Below, one piece after another: positions 52,808 to 64,000 of a stretch of DNA of 64,000 bases (position 1 is the first letter of the stretch; every line of letters begins with the position of its first letter). The stretch comes from Acanthosoma haemorrhoidale. Its lineage: Eukaryota > Arthropoda > Insecta > Hemiptera > Acanthosomatidae. Below the pieces are notes generated by a model. It made no database searches and was not told the origin of the DNA. It worked only from the letters and a program-made list of their open reading frames with translations. Made by a program: the position numbers and the translations under genes. The stretch is taken from assembly GCA_930367205.1 (NCBI GenBank), contig OV884015.1, positions 1,364,001-1,428,000 on the forward strand. The letters are read 5' to 3'.

Positions 52808-55800
52808 CTATATATGTGACAGGCCTACGGCCTTTGCAAATCTGAGGATACTGAGTGGATCCATCAGTTCACATAGTTTGGGGTCTACAATGCGATCACT
52901 ACCAAAGTGAAGGTATCGCCTTCTAGCTAGGTTATCACAGTCACATATTATGTGACGTGCCGTTTCTCCCTCTTTCTTGCAGAATCTGCAGATTGGTGAT
53001 CCCACTATCCCCAAATTAAAGAGGTGTTTGTTTAACCGACAGTGACCTGTATAGAGTCCTGTCACACTTTTGAGTGTCCACCTGTCCATTGATAGAAGTA
53101 CTGAGCTTCTTTTCTTACAGGGTCCATCAAGAAACAGTTTCGAGTGTTCCTGTTTCTTAGTTTCTCTCCAAGAGAGTCTTGCCCTGTCCTCTAAAGCTAA
53201 TTTTATACGCCTTTTAGCGTAGCTGAGGCTGATACCACATATGGGTTCAGGTGCAAGAGGTGTCTGTTCTGAGCCCACCCTTGCAAGGCCATCTGCCTTT
53301 TCATTGCCTGTGATGCCTGTGTGTCCTGGCACCCAGTCGATTCTAACCTTATTGGCTAGCGAGAGTGTGTTTAGGTTGTTTTTACACTCCTCAACCAAAT
53401 AAGATCTGGTCGTATAGCTTCTCAGGGCGCCAATGGCTGCCTGGCTATCCGTGAAAATTGTGATCAGTCTGTTTCTTACACCCTCCCCAATTAAGGTTTG
53501 GGTACAGACATTGATCGCCATCACTTCGGCCTGAAAGACCGAGGTGTGTCTACCTAAAGGAATAGAAATCCCAGATTCTGGTTTATCTTTCCTCCATATG
53601 CCGGCCCCTGATCCGTTTTCTGTTAGTGAGCCGTCTGTATAACAATTAATCCCATTACACAGTTTATGTGGTTTGGTCTTTGTGTTTACCGCACAGTATA
53701 AGACGTCTGTGTGTTTCTTAACTTGTAGGTCAGAGTGCATTGCCAGCACCTCGTCCTCATCAATTCTTCTGAACAAGTTCCCATGCCCCATGTGGGTCAT
53801 GACTTTGGATCTTGTTCCTGATTTCGCAAGTCTGTAAGCCACGTTCAAGGCTTGCGCTTCTACTTCCATGTGCAGTGGATTCAAGTTCAATAAGACTTCC
53901 ATTGCAGCAGTAGGAGTTGTACTCATGGCACCAGTAATCATGAGACATGAAAGCCTCTGTAATTTGCCAAGCAAAGTTCTATTTTTACTAATGCTACCTC
54001 TGTGCCACCACACCATAGAGGCATAGAGCACCATTGGTCTCACTGCTGCGGTATATAGCCAGAATAACATTCTGGGTTGTAGTCCCCAGGTCCTACCCAC
54101 AGCCCTTTTACATGCATAGAGGCATCGTAGTGCCTTCATAGTAGTATTCCTGATGTGTTTAGACCAGTCCAATTTACTATCCAGAGTAACCCCTAGATGC
54201 TTTACCTCACTACAAATGCTTACCTGTGTCCCCCCTATATAGGGTGGTCTAACTATAGCATTTCTTTTGTTAGTGAAGATACAGAGATTTATCTTCTGGG
54301 GATTGATTCCTAAACCATTCTCTTCACACCAATCCCTCAAAAGATCCATCGATGTGGAAAGCAACTCAGAAATGGTTTCTGAGAACTTGCCCCCTATGAG
54401 CACAGCAATGTCATCAGCATATCCCTGTGCGTAGAACCCTGCAGAGTTTAGGTTTGTTAACAATGAGTCAACGACCAAACACCACAGTAATGGAGATAAC
54501 ACCCCTCCCTGTGGACATCCTCCCACTGGCTTCATCCACAGTTTGGTTTGTCCCAATTGTGATTGTAAAATCCTATTCTCTAGCATGGTGTTTATCCAGC
54601 TAGAGGCTAAGGAACTAATCCCCTTTCTTTCTAAGGCCGATGCCATAGTGTTATAGGGTGTGCGATCAAAGGCACCTTCTATATCAACAAAGATGCCTAC
54701 CATTATTTCTTTATGAACTAGGGATCTCTCAATCCTGGAAACCAGGTGGTGGAGAGCAATTTCACAGGATTTTCCTGCCTGGTATGCGAATTGAGCGCTA
54801 TGGAGCGGTCGTTCTACCAGTATTCCATCCCTAATATGTCTGTCTATGACCTTTTCCAAGGTCTTCATTAAAAATGAAGTCAGACATATTGGTCTGTAAG
54901 ACTTGGGTTCGTCATAGGACTCTTTCCCAGGTTTTGGTATGTAACACACTTTTGCCATCCTCCAGCTTACTGGAATATAGCTCAGTGCCAAGCTTCCCCT
55001 TAACAAGGTAAGTATAAGGGGCCTAATTACTGGTAGGCCTTTTTGTAGCAAGGCTGGGAATATCCCATCAATACCAGGTGATTTGAAGGGAGCAAAAGAA
55101 TTAATTGCCCACTCCACTCTTGCAGAATTGATAATTTTATTTGCTTCTGCCCAGTTGCCCTTGCAACTAGTGTGTTCACAGTTGGTAGGGTCATTATTAA
55201 TCGTATCCATCAGTCCGCAGCCAGGAAAATGCGCGCGCGCCAGGGCACCGAGGGTTCCCTCCTCAGAATCCGTATAGCCCCCTCCCACCCTGACGGAGCC
55301 CAATACTCCCCTGTCAGACTGCTTGGATAAGATCCTATTTACTCTAAACATGGAAGTTGTATCGTTTATTTCGCTACAAAATTTCTTCCACGCCCTTCTT
55401 TTAGCCTTTCTGACTTCTTTGTTATAATCAGTGAGTGCACGTTTATAAGTGTCCCATCTGCCTGATCTTTTGGCCGCGTTAAAGAGTTTACGTGTAAGAG
55501 CTCTTAACTTGCCAAGTTCATTGTTCCACCAGGGACAGTTCCTGTTGGATCTAACATTACATACAGTGTTATTACCAGTGTATGACTTAATTATTGCCTC
55601 AGTCAATGTTAAGTTTAAATGTTCCAAATGCCAGTTGCTACTCACCACTCTAGGACAGCATTTGACCTCCTCCTCAAGCTGTGTATAGTAGGTTTCCCAG
55701 TTTGTAAGTTTGGGATTCCTATACACGGCTTCGGACGTGATGTTACCACTTAGATCAAATCTAATGTATCTATGATCTGAGCATGACTCTTCTTCAGAGA

Positions 55801-57667
55801 CATGCCAGCCTTTAACCCTTAGGCTTATAGTGCGTGTGCTAAGGGTTATGTCAATGACCTCAGATCTAATTCTATTGTTAAAAGTGGCAATATTGCCTCT
55901 GTTTAGAATGTCTAGGTCATTACTAGTTATGTACTCTACTAAACACTCACCTCTCTGGTTGTTGTTCTTGCTCCCCCAGAGCTGATGGTGAGCGTTCGCG
56001 TCAAGCGCTGCTATAAGCTCGCCCCTTAAGCCAGTCCCTTCCGTTAGCTTACTAAGTGCCTCGGTCGGGACTCCTTCTTCATATGGGAGGTAGACCGATG
56101 CAATCGTCAACCTCCCACCTTGATTTCCCTCGTTGAGGGCCATTTGAGCTGCTGCTAAATCTCTAGAACAATATTGCCATAGAGGCAGCATTTTAAGACT
56201 GCTCTTATGCACGATACAGGCTCTGGCACGCGCGGGCACAGAAATAATCTCATACCCACGCATCGCCAGCCCCCCCATCCTGCCCTTATACAGGTAAGGT
56301 TCTTGTATTAGAATAATATCAATATCCTTACCTCTCACATACTGCTGCAGAACACCACATGCTGCAATACAGTGGTGCAGATTAATTTGCAGCAGCCTCA
56401 CCACCATGATCAGTGCCCGCCGGCCCCCGGAGGGCCACCCCGAGGCGGACGCCGGGAGACAGCGCCAAACCCAGGACTCCCCATCACAGAGGGCCCAGAC
56501 CCCCGCCACGGGGCCACCCCCCGCAGCCGCCATATTCATCGCCTTGGGGCCATCCTTTGGAGTTGGCAAATTCGTTGTAGCGATCCCCTTCAACTCCTCC
56601 ACCTCAGGATCGCTCCTTGCCTCCTCCACCTTATCAGCCGCCTTCCTCTCCTGTACTGCTTTTAGCGGCTTCTTCTTATCCAATACCCTGAGAGCGACCT
56701 TAGTGAACCCATAGTTCAGCTTAAGCTTCCGCTTCTCAAGGTATTCCATGCTAGTCTCTGGGGCAGACAGGATCGCAAAGAAGCCATGCTTCTCCACCTT
56801 GGTGCCCAGGAGTCTCCATAATCCGATATCAGGTACCCTAGAGTTTTGGGTCCTGATCCTCTTCATGAACTGTCCTTCCAGAGGCATTTCTCCTGTAATG
56901 AAGGTTCCTACCTTCACGGTTTTATGAAGCTCCTCCACCTTTCCTACGCGGAGCTCCAGATCCCCACTCATGTTAAAATTGGGTACTATACTCGACAACC
57001 AGTCCTTGGTCTCCTGGTTGTCGCAGATTATGACACAGGCTCCCACATGTGGGTAAATTCCGCTGAATTCAGCCTGTGTCCCTTTCTCTTCTTCCAGCTG
57101 ATCGACAAATTTCATCAGCTGACCCTTCATTTCCTCACAATTCTCCTTCGTCAGCTGAGTGGACGGATATCCACTAGGGATAATCGCCACCCTGCTTCCT
57201 CCGGCAGCAATCGCGTAGGATGCAATGCTAGCATCCCCACCCCTATGCCTCTTTGCCATAGGCGCAGAGGTACCGGGTGAGGACCTAATCCTTTTCTCTG
57301 GAGCGCACCCAGACCCTGCCGTATTCCCGGACCCCGAAGGTCCTGGAAGTCCGGCCGGATCCTCAGGTGGCCCTCCAGCCAACATTGCCCTCCTCCACTT
57401 CTTCCTCTGGGCTCCAGAGAACTTGTGCTTGGAGGTCTCGCCTACATCCTTGGATGCAGCGTCCCTACCAGGCGCCAAGCTCTCTTGCTCCATTACCGAT
57501 TCGCTTACCTCCTCTACAAGCGTCGCAAGCGAGCTCATAGAGGCTTCGTCGTCCATTACCTCAGCACCAAGGTCCATTGAAGGCCCCTGGGCTGAGTCCT
57601 CTCCGCTGATCAAGCTGACCAGCTCCTCCATATCTTCATTTTCATTGTTTTTTGTGCTGGTACTCAT
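52808..57667 (-). CDS. LINE polyprotein: Gag-like DUF4780 + APE + RT + RNase H (copy 2)
   Basis: 1,619 residues from the ATG at 57667, with the same domain order as the copy at 45924-50783: low-complexity head, DUF4780-like region, APE endonuclease, YADD reverse transcriptase, RNase H and C-terminal CX2C-X8-HX4C motif. The one protein difference is Thr instead of Ala at residue 1105 (T at 54355), about 20 residues past the YADD motif in a variable helix, and probably tolerated. No stop or frameshift interrupts it, so both copies could encode an active enzyme. Transcription inside satellite heterochromatin is unproven. Confidence 0.95.
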   Translation of the reverse strand: MSTSTKNNENEDMEELVSLISGEDSAQGPSMDLGAEVMDDEASMSSLATLVEEVSESVMEQESLAPGRDAASKDVGETSKHKFSGAQRKKWRRAMLAGGPPEDPAGLPGPSGSGNTAGSGCAPEKRIRSSPGTSAPMAKRHRGGDASIASYAIAAGGSRVAIIPSGYPSTQLTKENCEEMKGQLMKFVDQLEEEKGTQAEFSGIYPHVGACVIICDNQETKDWLSSIVPNFNMSGDLELRVGKVEELHKTVKVGTFITGEMPLEGQFMKRIRTQNSRVPDIGLWRLLGTKVEKHGFFAILSAPETSMEYLEKRKLKLNYGFTKVALRVLDKKKPLKAVQERKAADKVEEARSDPEVEELKGIATTNLPTPKDGPKAMNMAAAGGGPVAGVWALCDGESWVWRCLPASASGWPSGGRRALIMVVRLLQINLHHCIAACGVLQQYVRGKDIDIILIQEPYLYKGRMGGLAMRGYEIISVPARARACIVHKSSLKMLPLWQYCSRDLAAAQMALNEGNQGGRLTIASVYLPYEEGVPTEALSKLTEGTGLRGELIAALDANAHHQLWGSKNNNQRGECLVEYITSNDLDILNRGNIATFNNRIRSEVIDITLSTRTISLRVKGWHVSEEESCSDHRYIRFDLSGNITSEAVYRNPKLTNWETYYTQLEEEVKCCPRVVSSNWHLEHLNLTLTEAIIKSYTGNNTVCNVRSNRNCPWWNNELGKLRALTRKLFNAAKRSGRWDTYKRALTDYNKEVRKAKRRAWKKFCSEINDTTSMFRVNRILSKQSDRGVLGSVRVGGGYTDSEEGTLGALARAHFPGCGLMDTINNDPTNCEHTSCKGNWAEANKIINSARVEWAINSFAPFKSPGIDGIFPALLQKGLPVIRPLILTLLRGSLALSYIPVSWRMAKVCYIPKPGKESYDEPKSYRPICLTSFLMKTLEKVIDRHIRDGILVERPLHSAQFAYQAGKSCEIALHHLVSRIERSLVHKEIMVGIFVDIEGAFDRTPYNTMASALERKGISSLASSWINTMLENRILQSQLGQTKLWMKPVGGCPQGGVLSPLLWCLVVDSLLTNLNSAGFYAQGYADDIAVLIGGKFSETISELLSTSMDLLRDWCEENGLGINPQKINLCIFTNKRNAIVRPPYIGGTQVSICSEVKHLGVTLDSKLDWSKHIRNTTMKALRCLYACKRAVGRTWGLQPRMLFWLYTAAVRPMVLYASMVWWHRGSISKNRTLLGKLQRLSCLMITGAMSTTPTAAMEVLLNLNPLHMEVEAQALNVAYRLAKSGTRSKVMTHMGHGNLFRRIDEDEVLAMHSDLQVKKHTDVLYCAVNTKTKPHKLCNGINCYTDGSLTENGSGAGIWRKDKPESGISIPLGRHTSVFQAEVMAINVCTQTLIGEGVRNRLITIFTDSQAAIGALRSYTTRSYLVEECKNNLNTLSLANKVRIDWVPGHTGITGNEKADGLARVGSEQTPLAPEPICGISLSYAKRRIKLALEDRARLSWRETKKQEHSKLFLDGPCKKRSSVLLSMDRWTLKSVTGLYTGHCRLNKHLFNLGIVGSPICRFCKKEGETARHIICDCDNLARRRYLHFGSDRIVDPKLCELMDPLSILRFAKAVGLSHI

Positions 57668-58087
57668 TTTGTTCCCACGAATGCGGGGGAAGTTACTCTG
57701 CAGGTACTGCCCCCTCTCCCTGCAGAGGGCATTTAATACAATGGGGTGCGCCTGGTGCCCCAAGGGGGTCGATTAGAGACAGTGCATTTTTATACACCCC
57801 CTGCCATTCAGCCACAGCTCAAGCTCCTCTACACTTGGCTTGGGTGTTTAAGAGATCTCCACATGGATTCCATGGGGAGATCCCGCCTCTGTCGTCCGCG
57901 AGTCCATCGGACTCCCCAGGGGGTACCACTTGGAGGTGACAGTAGGCGTTGGTAGGGATAGGTCAGACTGGGAGTTCACAAGCAGTGAGTAGGGCACTAT
58001 TGCTTCATTCCTCCGCTACGAGTAAAGGAGACCCCCGCACCTGTCTCCCTCTCTAGTCTTTCCATTACCCTACCCATTTACCCCCCA
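57668..58087 (-). promoter_or_regulatory. Element 5' UTR and presumed internal promoter (copy 2)
   Basis: 420 bp matching the leader of copy 1 except A at 57821. No recognisable core promoter motif was found, and the same two very short upstream ATG frames are present. Confidence 0.6.
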
Positions 58088-58100
58088 ACAGCACACAATT
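58088..58100. repeat. Target-site duplication at element 5' end (copy 2)
   Basis: ACAGCACACAATT, partner of 52721-52733, followed by ATATTCGACATCATTCATG of the interrupted monomer. Confidence 0.92.
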
Positions 58101-58560
58101 ATATTCGACATCATTCATGTTATATTCATTCGTAACTTAAATCATACGATCGTATCACGTGATACAATAAGTTCAAATGATGCGGTACACAATCATATTC
58201 GACATCATTTGATGTTATATTTACTCGTAACTTTTCTCATACGATCGTATCACGTGAAACAATGAGTGCTAATGATACATTATACAATCATATTCAACAT
58301 CATTTGATGTTATATTCACTCGTAACTTGAATCATACGATCGTATCACGTGATACAATGAGTGCCAATGATACGGCACACAATTATATTCGACATCATTC
58401 ATGTTATATTCATTCGTAACTTAAATCATACGATCGTATCACGTGATACAATAAGTTCAAATGATGCGGTACACAATCATATTCGACATCATTTGATGTT
58501 ATATTTACTCGTAACTTTTCTCATACGATCGTATCACGTGAAACAATGAGTGCTAATGAT

Positions 58561-59650
58561 ACAGCACACTATCATATTTGACATCATTTGATGTTATATT
58601 CACCCGAAACTTTCATCATACGATCGTATCACGTGATTGAATGAGTGCCAATGATATGGCACACAATCATATTCGACATCATTTGATGTTATATTCACTC
58701 GTGACTTGAATCATACGATCGTATCACGTGATACCATGAGTGATAATGATTAGGCACGCTATCTTATTCGACATCATTTGATGTTATATTCACTCGAAAC
58801 TTTAATCATACGATCATATCACGTGATACCATGAGTGCTAATGATTAGGCACACAATCATATTCGACATCATTTGATGTTATGTTCACGCGAAACTTTTC
58901 TCATACGATCGTATCACGTGAAACAATGAGTGCTAATGATACATTATACAATCATATTCAACATCATTTGATGTTATATTCACTCGTAACTTGAATCATA
59001 CGATCGTATCACGTGATACAATGAGTGCCAATGATACGGCACACTATCATATTCGACATCATTTGATGTTATATTTACTCGTAACTTTAATCATACGATC
59101 GTATCACGTGAAACAACGAGTGCTAATGATACATTATACAATCATATTCAACATCATTTAATGTTATATTCACGCGAAACTTTAATCATACGATCGTATC
59201 ACGTGATTGAATGAGTGCCAATGATATGGCACACAATCAAATTCGACATCATTTGATGGTATATTCACTCGTAACTTTATTCTTACAATCGTATCACATG
59301 ATACAATAAGTGCCAATGATACAGCACACTATCATATTTGACATCATTTGATGTTATATTCACCCGAAACTTTCATCATACGATCGTATCACGTGATTGA
59401 ATGAGTGCCAATGATATGGCACACAATCATATTCGACATCATTTGATGTTATATTCACTCGTGACTTGAATCATACGATCGTATCACGTGATACCATGAG
59501 TGATAATGATTAGGCACGCTATCTTATTCGACATCATTTGATGTTATATTCACTCGAAACTTTAATCATACGATCATATCACGTGATACCATGAGTGCTA
59601 ATGATTAGGCACACAATCATATTCGACATCATTTGATGTTATGTTCACGC
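58561..59650. repeat. 760-bp duplication in satellite A
   Basis: The unusual variant TTAGGCACGCT (elsewhere TTAGGCACACT) appears at about 58752 and again about 59512, an offset of 760 bp, exactly eight monomers. The monomers before and after it match in order, marking a recent in-register duplication next to the retrotransposon unit. Confidence 0.8.
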
Positions 59651-62600
59651 GAAACTTTAATCATACAATCATATCACGTGATTGAATGAGTGCCAATGAT
59701 TAGGCACACAATCATATTCGACATCATTTGATGTTATGTTCACGCGAAACTTGAATCATACGATTGTAACACGTGATACAATGAGTTCAAATGATACGGT
59801 ACACAATCATATTCCACATCATTTGATGTTATGTTTACTCGTAACTTTAATTATACGATCATATCACGTGATTGAATGAGTGCCAATGATATGACACACA
59901 ATCATATTCGACATCATTTGATGTTATATTCACTCGTAACTTGAATCATACGATTGTATCACGTGATACAATGAGTGCTAATGATACAGCACACAATCAT
60001 ATTCGACATCATTTGATGATATATTCACTCGTAACTCTAATCATACGACCGTATCACGTGATTGAATGAATGCCAATGATATGGCACACAATCATATTCG
60101 ACATCATTTGATGTTATATTCACTGGTACCATAAATCATACGATCGTATCACGTGATACCATGAGTGCTAATGATTAGGCACACTATCATATTTGACATC
60201 ATCTGATGTTATTGATATGGTATACGAGCATGTTCGACATCATTTAATGTTATATTAACTCGTAAGTTTAATCATACGATCGTATCACGTAAAACAATGA
60301 GTGCCAATGATACATTATACAATCACATTCAACATCATTTGATGTTATATTCACTCGTAACTTGAATCACACGATCGTATCACGTGATACAATGAGTTCA
60401 AATGATACGGTACACAATCATATTCGACATCATTTGATGTTATGTTTACTCGTTACTTTAATCTTACGATCGTATCACGTGATACAATGAGTGCTAATGA
60501 TACAGCACACTATCATATTTGACATCATTTGATGTTATATTCACTCGTAAGTTTAATCATACGATCGTATCACGTGATACAATGAGTGCCAATGATACAT
60601 TATACAATCATATTCAACATCATTTGATGTTATCTTCACTCGTAACTTTCATCATACGATCGTATCACGTGATTGAATGAGTGCCAATGATATGGTACAC
60701 AATCAAATTCGACATTATTTGGTGTTATATTCACTTGTAACTTGAATCACACGATCGTATCACGTGATACAATGAGTTCAAATGATACGGTACACAACCA
60801 TATTCGACATCATTTGATGTTATGTTCACTCGTAACTTGAATCATACGATTGTATCACGTGATACCATGAGTGCTAATGATTAGGCACACAATCATATTC
60901 GACATCATCTGATGTTATTGATATGGTATACCAGCATGGTTGACATCATTTAATGTTATATTCACTCGTGAGTTTAATCATACGATCGTATCACGTGATA
61001 CAATGAGTGCCAATGATACATTATACAATCATATTCAACATCATTTGATGTTATATTTACTTGTAACTTTCATCATACGATCGTATCACTTGATACAATG
61101 AGTGCCAATGATACGGCACACTATCATATTCGACATCATTTGATGTTATATCCATCCCAAACTTTAATCATACGATCGTATCACGTGATTGAATGAATGC
61201 CAATGATATGGCACACAATCATATTCGACATCATTTGATGTTATGTTTACTCGTAACTTTAATTATACGATCATATCACGTGATTGAATAAGAGCCAATG
61301 ATATGGCACACAATCAAATTCGACATCATTTGATGGTATATTCACTCGTAACTTTATTCTTACGATCGTATCACATGATACAATAAGTGCCAATGATACA
61401 GCACACTATCATATTTGACATCATTTGATGTTATATTCACCCGAAACTTTCATCATACGATCGTATCACGTGATTGAATGAGTGCCAATGATATGGCACA
61501 CAATCATATTCGACATCATTTGATGTTATATTCACTCGTGACTTGAATCATACGATCGTATCACGTGATACCATGAGTGATAATGATTAGGCACACTATC
61601 ATATTCGACATCATTTGATGTTATGTTCACGCGAAACTTTAATCATACAATCATATCACGTGATTGAATGAGTGCCAATGATTAGGCACACAATCATATT
61701 CGACATCATTTGATGTTATGTTCACGCGAAACTTGAATCATACGATTGTAACACGTGATACAATGAGTTCAAATGATACGGTACACAATCATATTCCACA
61801 TCATTTGATGTTATGTTTACTCGTAACTTTAATTATACGATCATATCACGTGATTGAATGAGTGCCAATGATATGACACACAATCATATTCGACATCATT
61901 TGATGTTATATTCACTCGTAACTTGAATCATACGATTGTATCACGTGATACAATGAGTGCTAATGATACAGCACACAATCATATTCGACATCATTTGATG
62001 TTATATTCACTGGTACCATGAATCATACGATCGTATCACGTGATACCATGAGTGCTAATGATTAGGCACACTATCATATTTGACATCATCTGATGTTATT
62101 GATACGGTATACGAGCATGTTTGACATCATTTAATGTTATATTAACTCGTATGTTTAATCATACGATCGTATCACGTAAAACAATGAGTGCCAATGATAC
62201 ATTATACAATCATATTCAACATCATTTGATGTTATATTCACTCGTAACTTGAATCACACGATCGTATCACGTGATACAATGAGTTCAAATGATACGGTAC
62301 ACAATCATATTCGACATCATTTGATGTTATGTTTACTCGTTACTTTAATCTTACGATCGTATCACGTGATACAATGAGTGCTAATGATACAGCACACTAT
62401 CATATTTGACATCATTTGATGTTATATTCACTCGTACCTTGAATCATACGATCGTATCACGTGATACTATGAGTGCTAATGATTAGGCACACAATCTTAT
62501 TCGACATTTTTTGATGTTATATTCACTCGTAACTTGAATCATACGATCGTATCACGTGATACAATAAGTTTAAATGATACGGTAAACAATCATATTCGAC

Positions 62601-62837
62601 ATCATTTGATGTTATATCCATCCCAAACTTTAATCATACGATCGTATCACGTGAAACAATGAGTGCTAATGATACATTATACAATCCTATTCAAAATCAT
62701 TTGATGTTATATTCACTCGTAACTTTCATCATACGATCGTATCACGTGATACAATAAGTGCAAATGATACGGCACACTATCATATTTGACATCATTTGAT
62801 GTCATAATCACTCGTAAATTTATTCATACGATCGTAT

Positions 62838-64000
62838 GATCTTTAACGTTAGCTCTTGCCCTATTATGTTCTCCTGATACATAAACAAAGAAAACATCTT
62901 TAAAAAGTCGAATCTTAACAAAAATGCGTATTTCATAGCTTGTACGTTAGCACCTGCCCCATTATGTTCTCCTGATACCAAAACAAGAAAAATATCGTCA
63001 AAAAGTCGAATTTTTACAAAAATGCGTATTTAGAGCTAGTACGTTAGCTCCTGTCCCGTTATGTTCTCCTGATACCAAAACAAAAAAAATATCGTTCAAA
63101 AGTCAAATTTTTACAAAAATGCGTATTTCATAGCTGGTACGTTAGCTCCTGCCCTATTATGTTCTCCTGATACGAAAACGAGAAAAATATCATCAAAAAG
63201 TTGAATTTTTCAAAAATGCGTATTTCATAGCTAGTATGTTAGCTCCTGCCCCATTATGTACTCCTGATATGAAAACCAGGAAAATATCATCAAAAAGTTG
63301 AATTTTTAAAAAATGGGTATTTCATAGCTGGTACGTTAGCTCCTGTCCCATTATGTTCTCCTGATACCAAAATAAGGAAAATATCGTCAAAAAGTCGAAT
63401 TTTTCGAAAATGCGTATTTCATAGCTAGTACGTTAGCTCCTGCCCCATCATGTTCTCCTGATACCTAAACAAGAAAATATCGTCAAAAAGTTGAATTTTT
63501 AAAAAATGGGTATTTCATAGCTGGTACGTTAGCTCCTGTCCCATTATGTTCTCCTGATACCAAAACAAAAAAATATCGTCTAAAATTCAAATTTTTACAA
63601 AAATGCGTTTTTTATAGCTGGTACGTTAGCTCCTACCCTATTATGTTCTCCTGATACGAAAACCAGGAAAATATCGTCAAAAAGTCGATTTTTTAAAAAA
63701 TGCGTATTTCATAGCTAGTACGTCAGCTCCTGCCCCATTATGATCTCCTGATACCTAAACAAGAAAATATCGTCAAAAAGTTGAATTTTTAAAAAAAATG
63801 CGTATTTCTTAGCTAGTACGTTAGCTCCTGCCTTATTATGTTCTCCTGATACCAAAACAAAGAAAATGTCGTCAAAAAGTTAAATTTTTTTAAAAAAGAG
63901 TTTTTTATAGCTGGTACGTTAGCTTCTGAACAATTATGATTTACTCATACCAAAACAAGAAAAATATCGTCAAAAAGTCGAATTTTAAAAAAATGCGTAT
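62838..64000. repeat. Satellite B block 11 (cut by window end)
   Basis: 1,163 bp, about 12 monomers, beginning with the standard GATCTTTAACGTTAGCTC junction. It shares the TTTAGAGCTAG and ATGTACTCC variants with blocks 1 and 10. It stops at the window edge inside the GAACAATTATGATTTACTC-type terminal monomers, so its end is probably close. Confidence 0.95.

Larger units (their letters stand above)
52734..58087 (-). mobile_element. Full-length non-LTR retrotransposon, copy 2
   Basis: 5,354 bp, minus strand, exactly the length of copy 1 and with the same end sequences, target duplication and satellite variant on both sides. I found two substitutions relative to copy 1 by reading. The identical insertion point and extended flank homology mean it was copied as DNA with its surroundings rather than inserted independently. 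It remains structurally complete. Confidence 0.95.
51884..58560. repeat. 6,884-bp duplication unit, copy 2 (contains LINE)
   Basis: Second copy of the segment starting at about 45000. Differences seen include C/T at 47471/54355 and G/A at 50937/57821 inside the element, A/G at 45826/52710 in the flank, CACACAATTA against CACAAAATTA near 52062, and CATCTGATG against CATTTGATG near 45010/51894. Near-identity of the satellite flanks as well as the element shows duplication of the whole segment. Confidence 0.88.
58088..62837. repeat. Satellite A block 11, right of second retrotransposon
   Basis: About 50 monomers. Up to 58560 it belongs to the 6,884-bp unit; beyond that it resembles blocks 2 and 10. 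Truncated 41-bp units lie near 60209, 60918 and 62100. It ends with the GATGTCATAATC monomer and palindrome that precede satellite B. No gene is seen. Confidence 0.95.

Noticed and set aside
45850..58087. Two independent site-specific insertions of the LINE.
   Set aside because: The flanking satellite matches on both sides at the same 6,884-bp offset, which independent insertions would not produce.
1..64000. Telomeric repeats, tRNA, rRNA or host genes within the satellites.
   Set aside because: No TTAGG-type arrays, cloverleaf genes or long coding frames were seen outside the two elements; a formal tRNA and Rfam scan was not possible.

Overview
The window is eukaryotic heterochromatin: about 53 kb of AT-rich tandem satellite DNA interrupted by two full-length, same-orientation copies of one non-LTR (LINE) retrotransposon. 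The only convincing genes are the two retrotransposon polyproteins, and I see no host gene, tRNA, rRNA or bacterial signal. The polyprotein joins a DUF4780-like Gag region to an APE endonuclease, reverse transcriptase and RNase H, an arrangement that points to an insect or another arthropod. The organism call is inference from that family; the species cannot be named from the sequence.

Two unrelated satellites alternate. Satellite A has a 95-bp monomer built around several dyads: a 12-bp palindrome, an overlapping TCACGTGA palindrome, and two short hairpin-like inverted repeats. Satellite B has a monomer of about 97-98 bp with poly-A/poly-T tracts and a GTACGT-centred inverted repeat. B blocks lie at 1955-4516, 8332-9730, 10804-12202, 13371-14769, 19818-20827, 25538-27617, 30483-33147, 35035-36060, 36469-37670, 42571-44168 and 62838-64000 (cut by the window end). 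Satellite A fills the rest. Ten A-to-B and ten B-to-A junctions share the same breakpoint sequences, so the alternation descends from a single ancestral joining that was then amplified as higher-order repeats. One A-to-B junction, near 35035, is a recent aberrant join.

Several layers of higher-order repeat are visible: 2,472/2,567 bp (about 8.1-15.7 kb), 4,945/5,530 bp (about 23-36 kb), smaller in-register duplications of 475, 585, 680 and 760 bp, and a 6,884-bp tandem duplication (about 45.0-58.56 kb) that carries the whole retrotransposon.

The retrotransposon is 5,354 bp, on the minus strand, at 45850-51203 and 52734-58087. Both copies have the same 13-bp target-site duplication and the same satellite flanks. 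I saw two substitutions between them, one changing an amino acid. The best explanation is one insertion into a particular satellite A variant followed by unequal crossing-over in monomer register, not two insertions. Both reading frames are intact.
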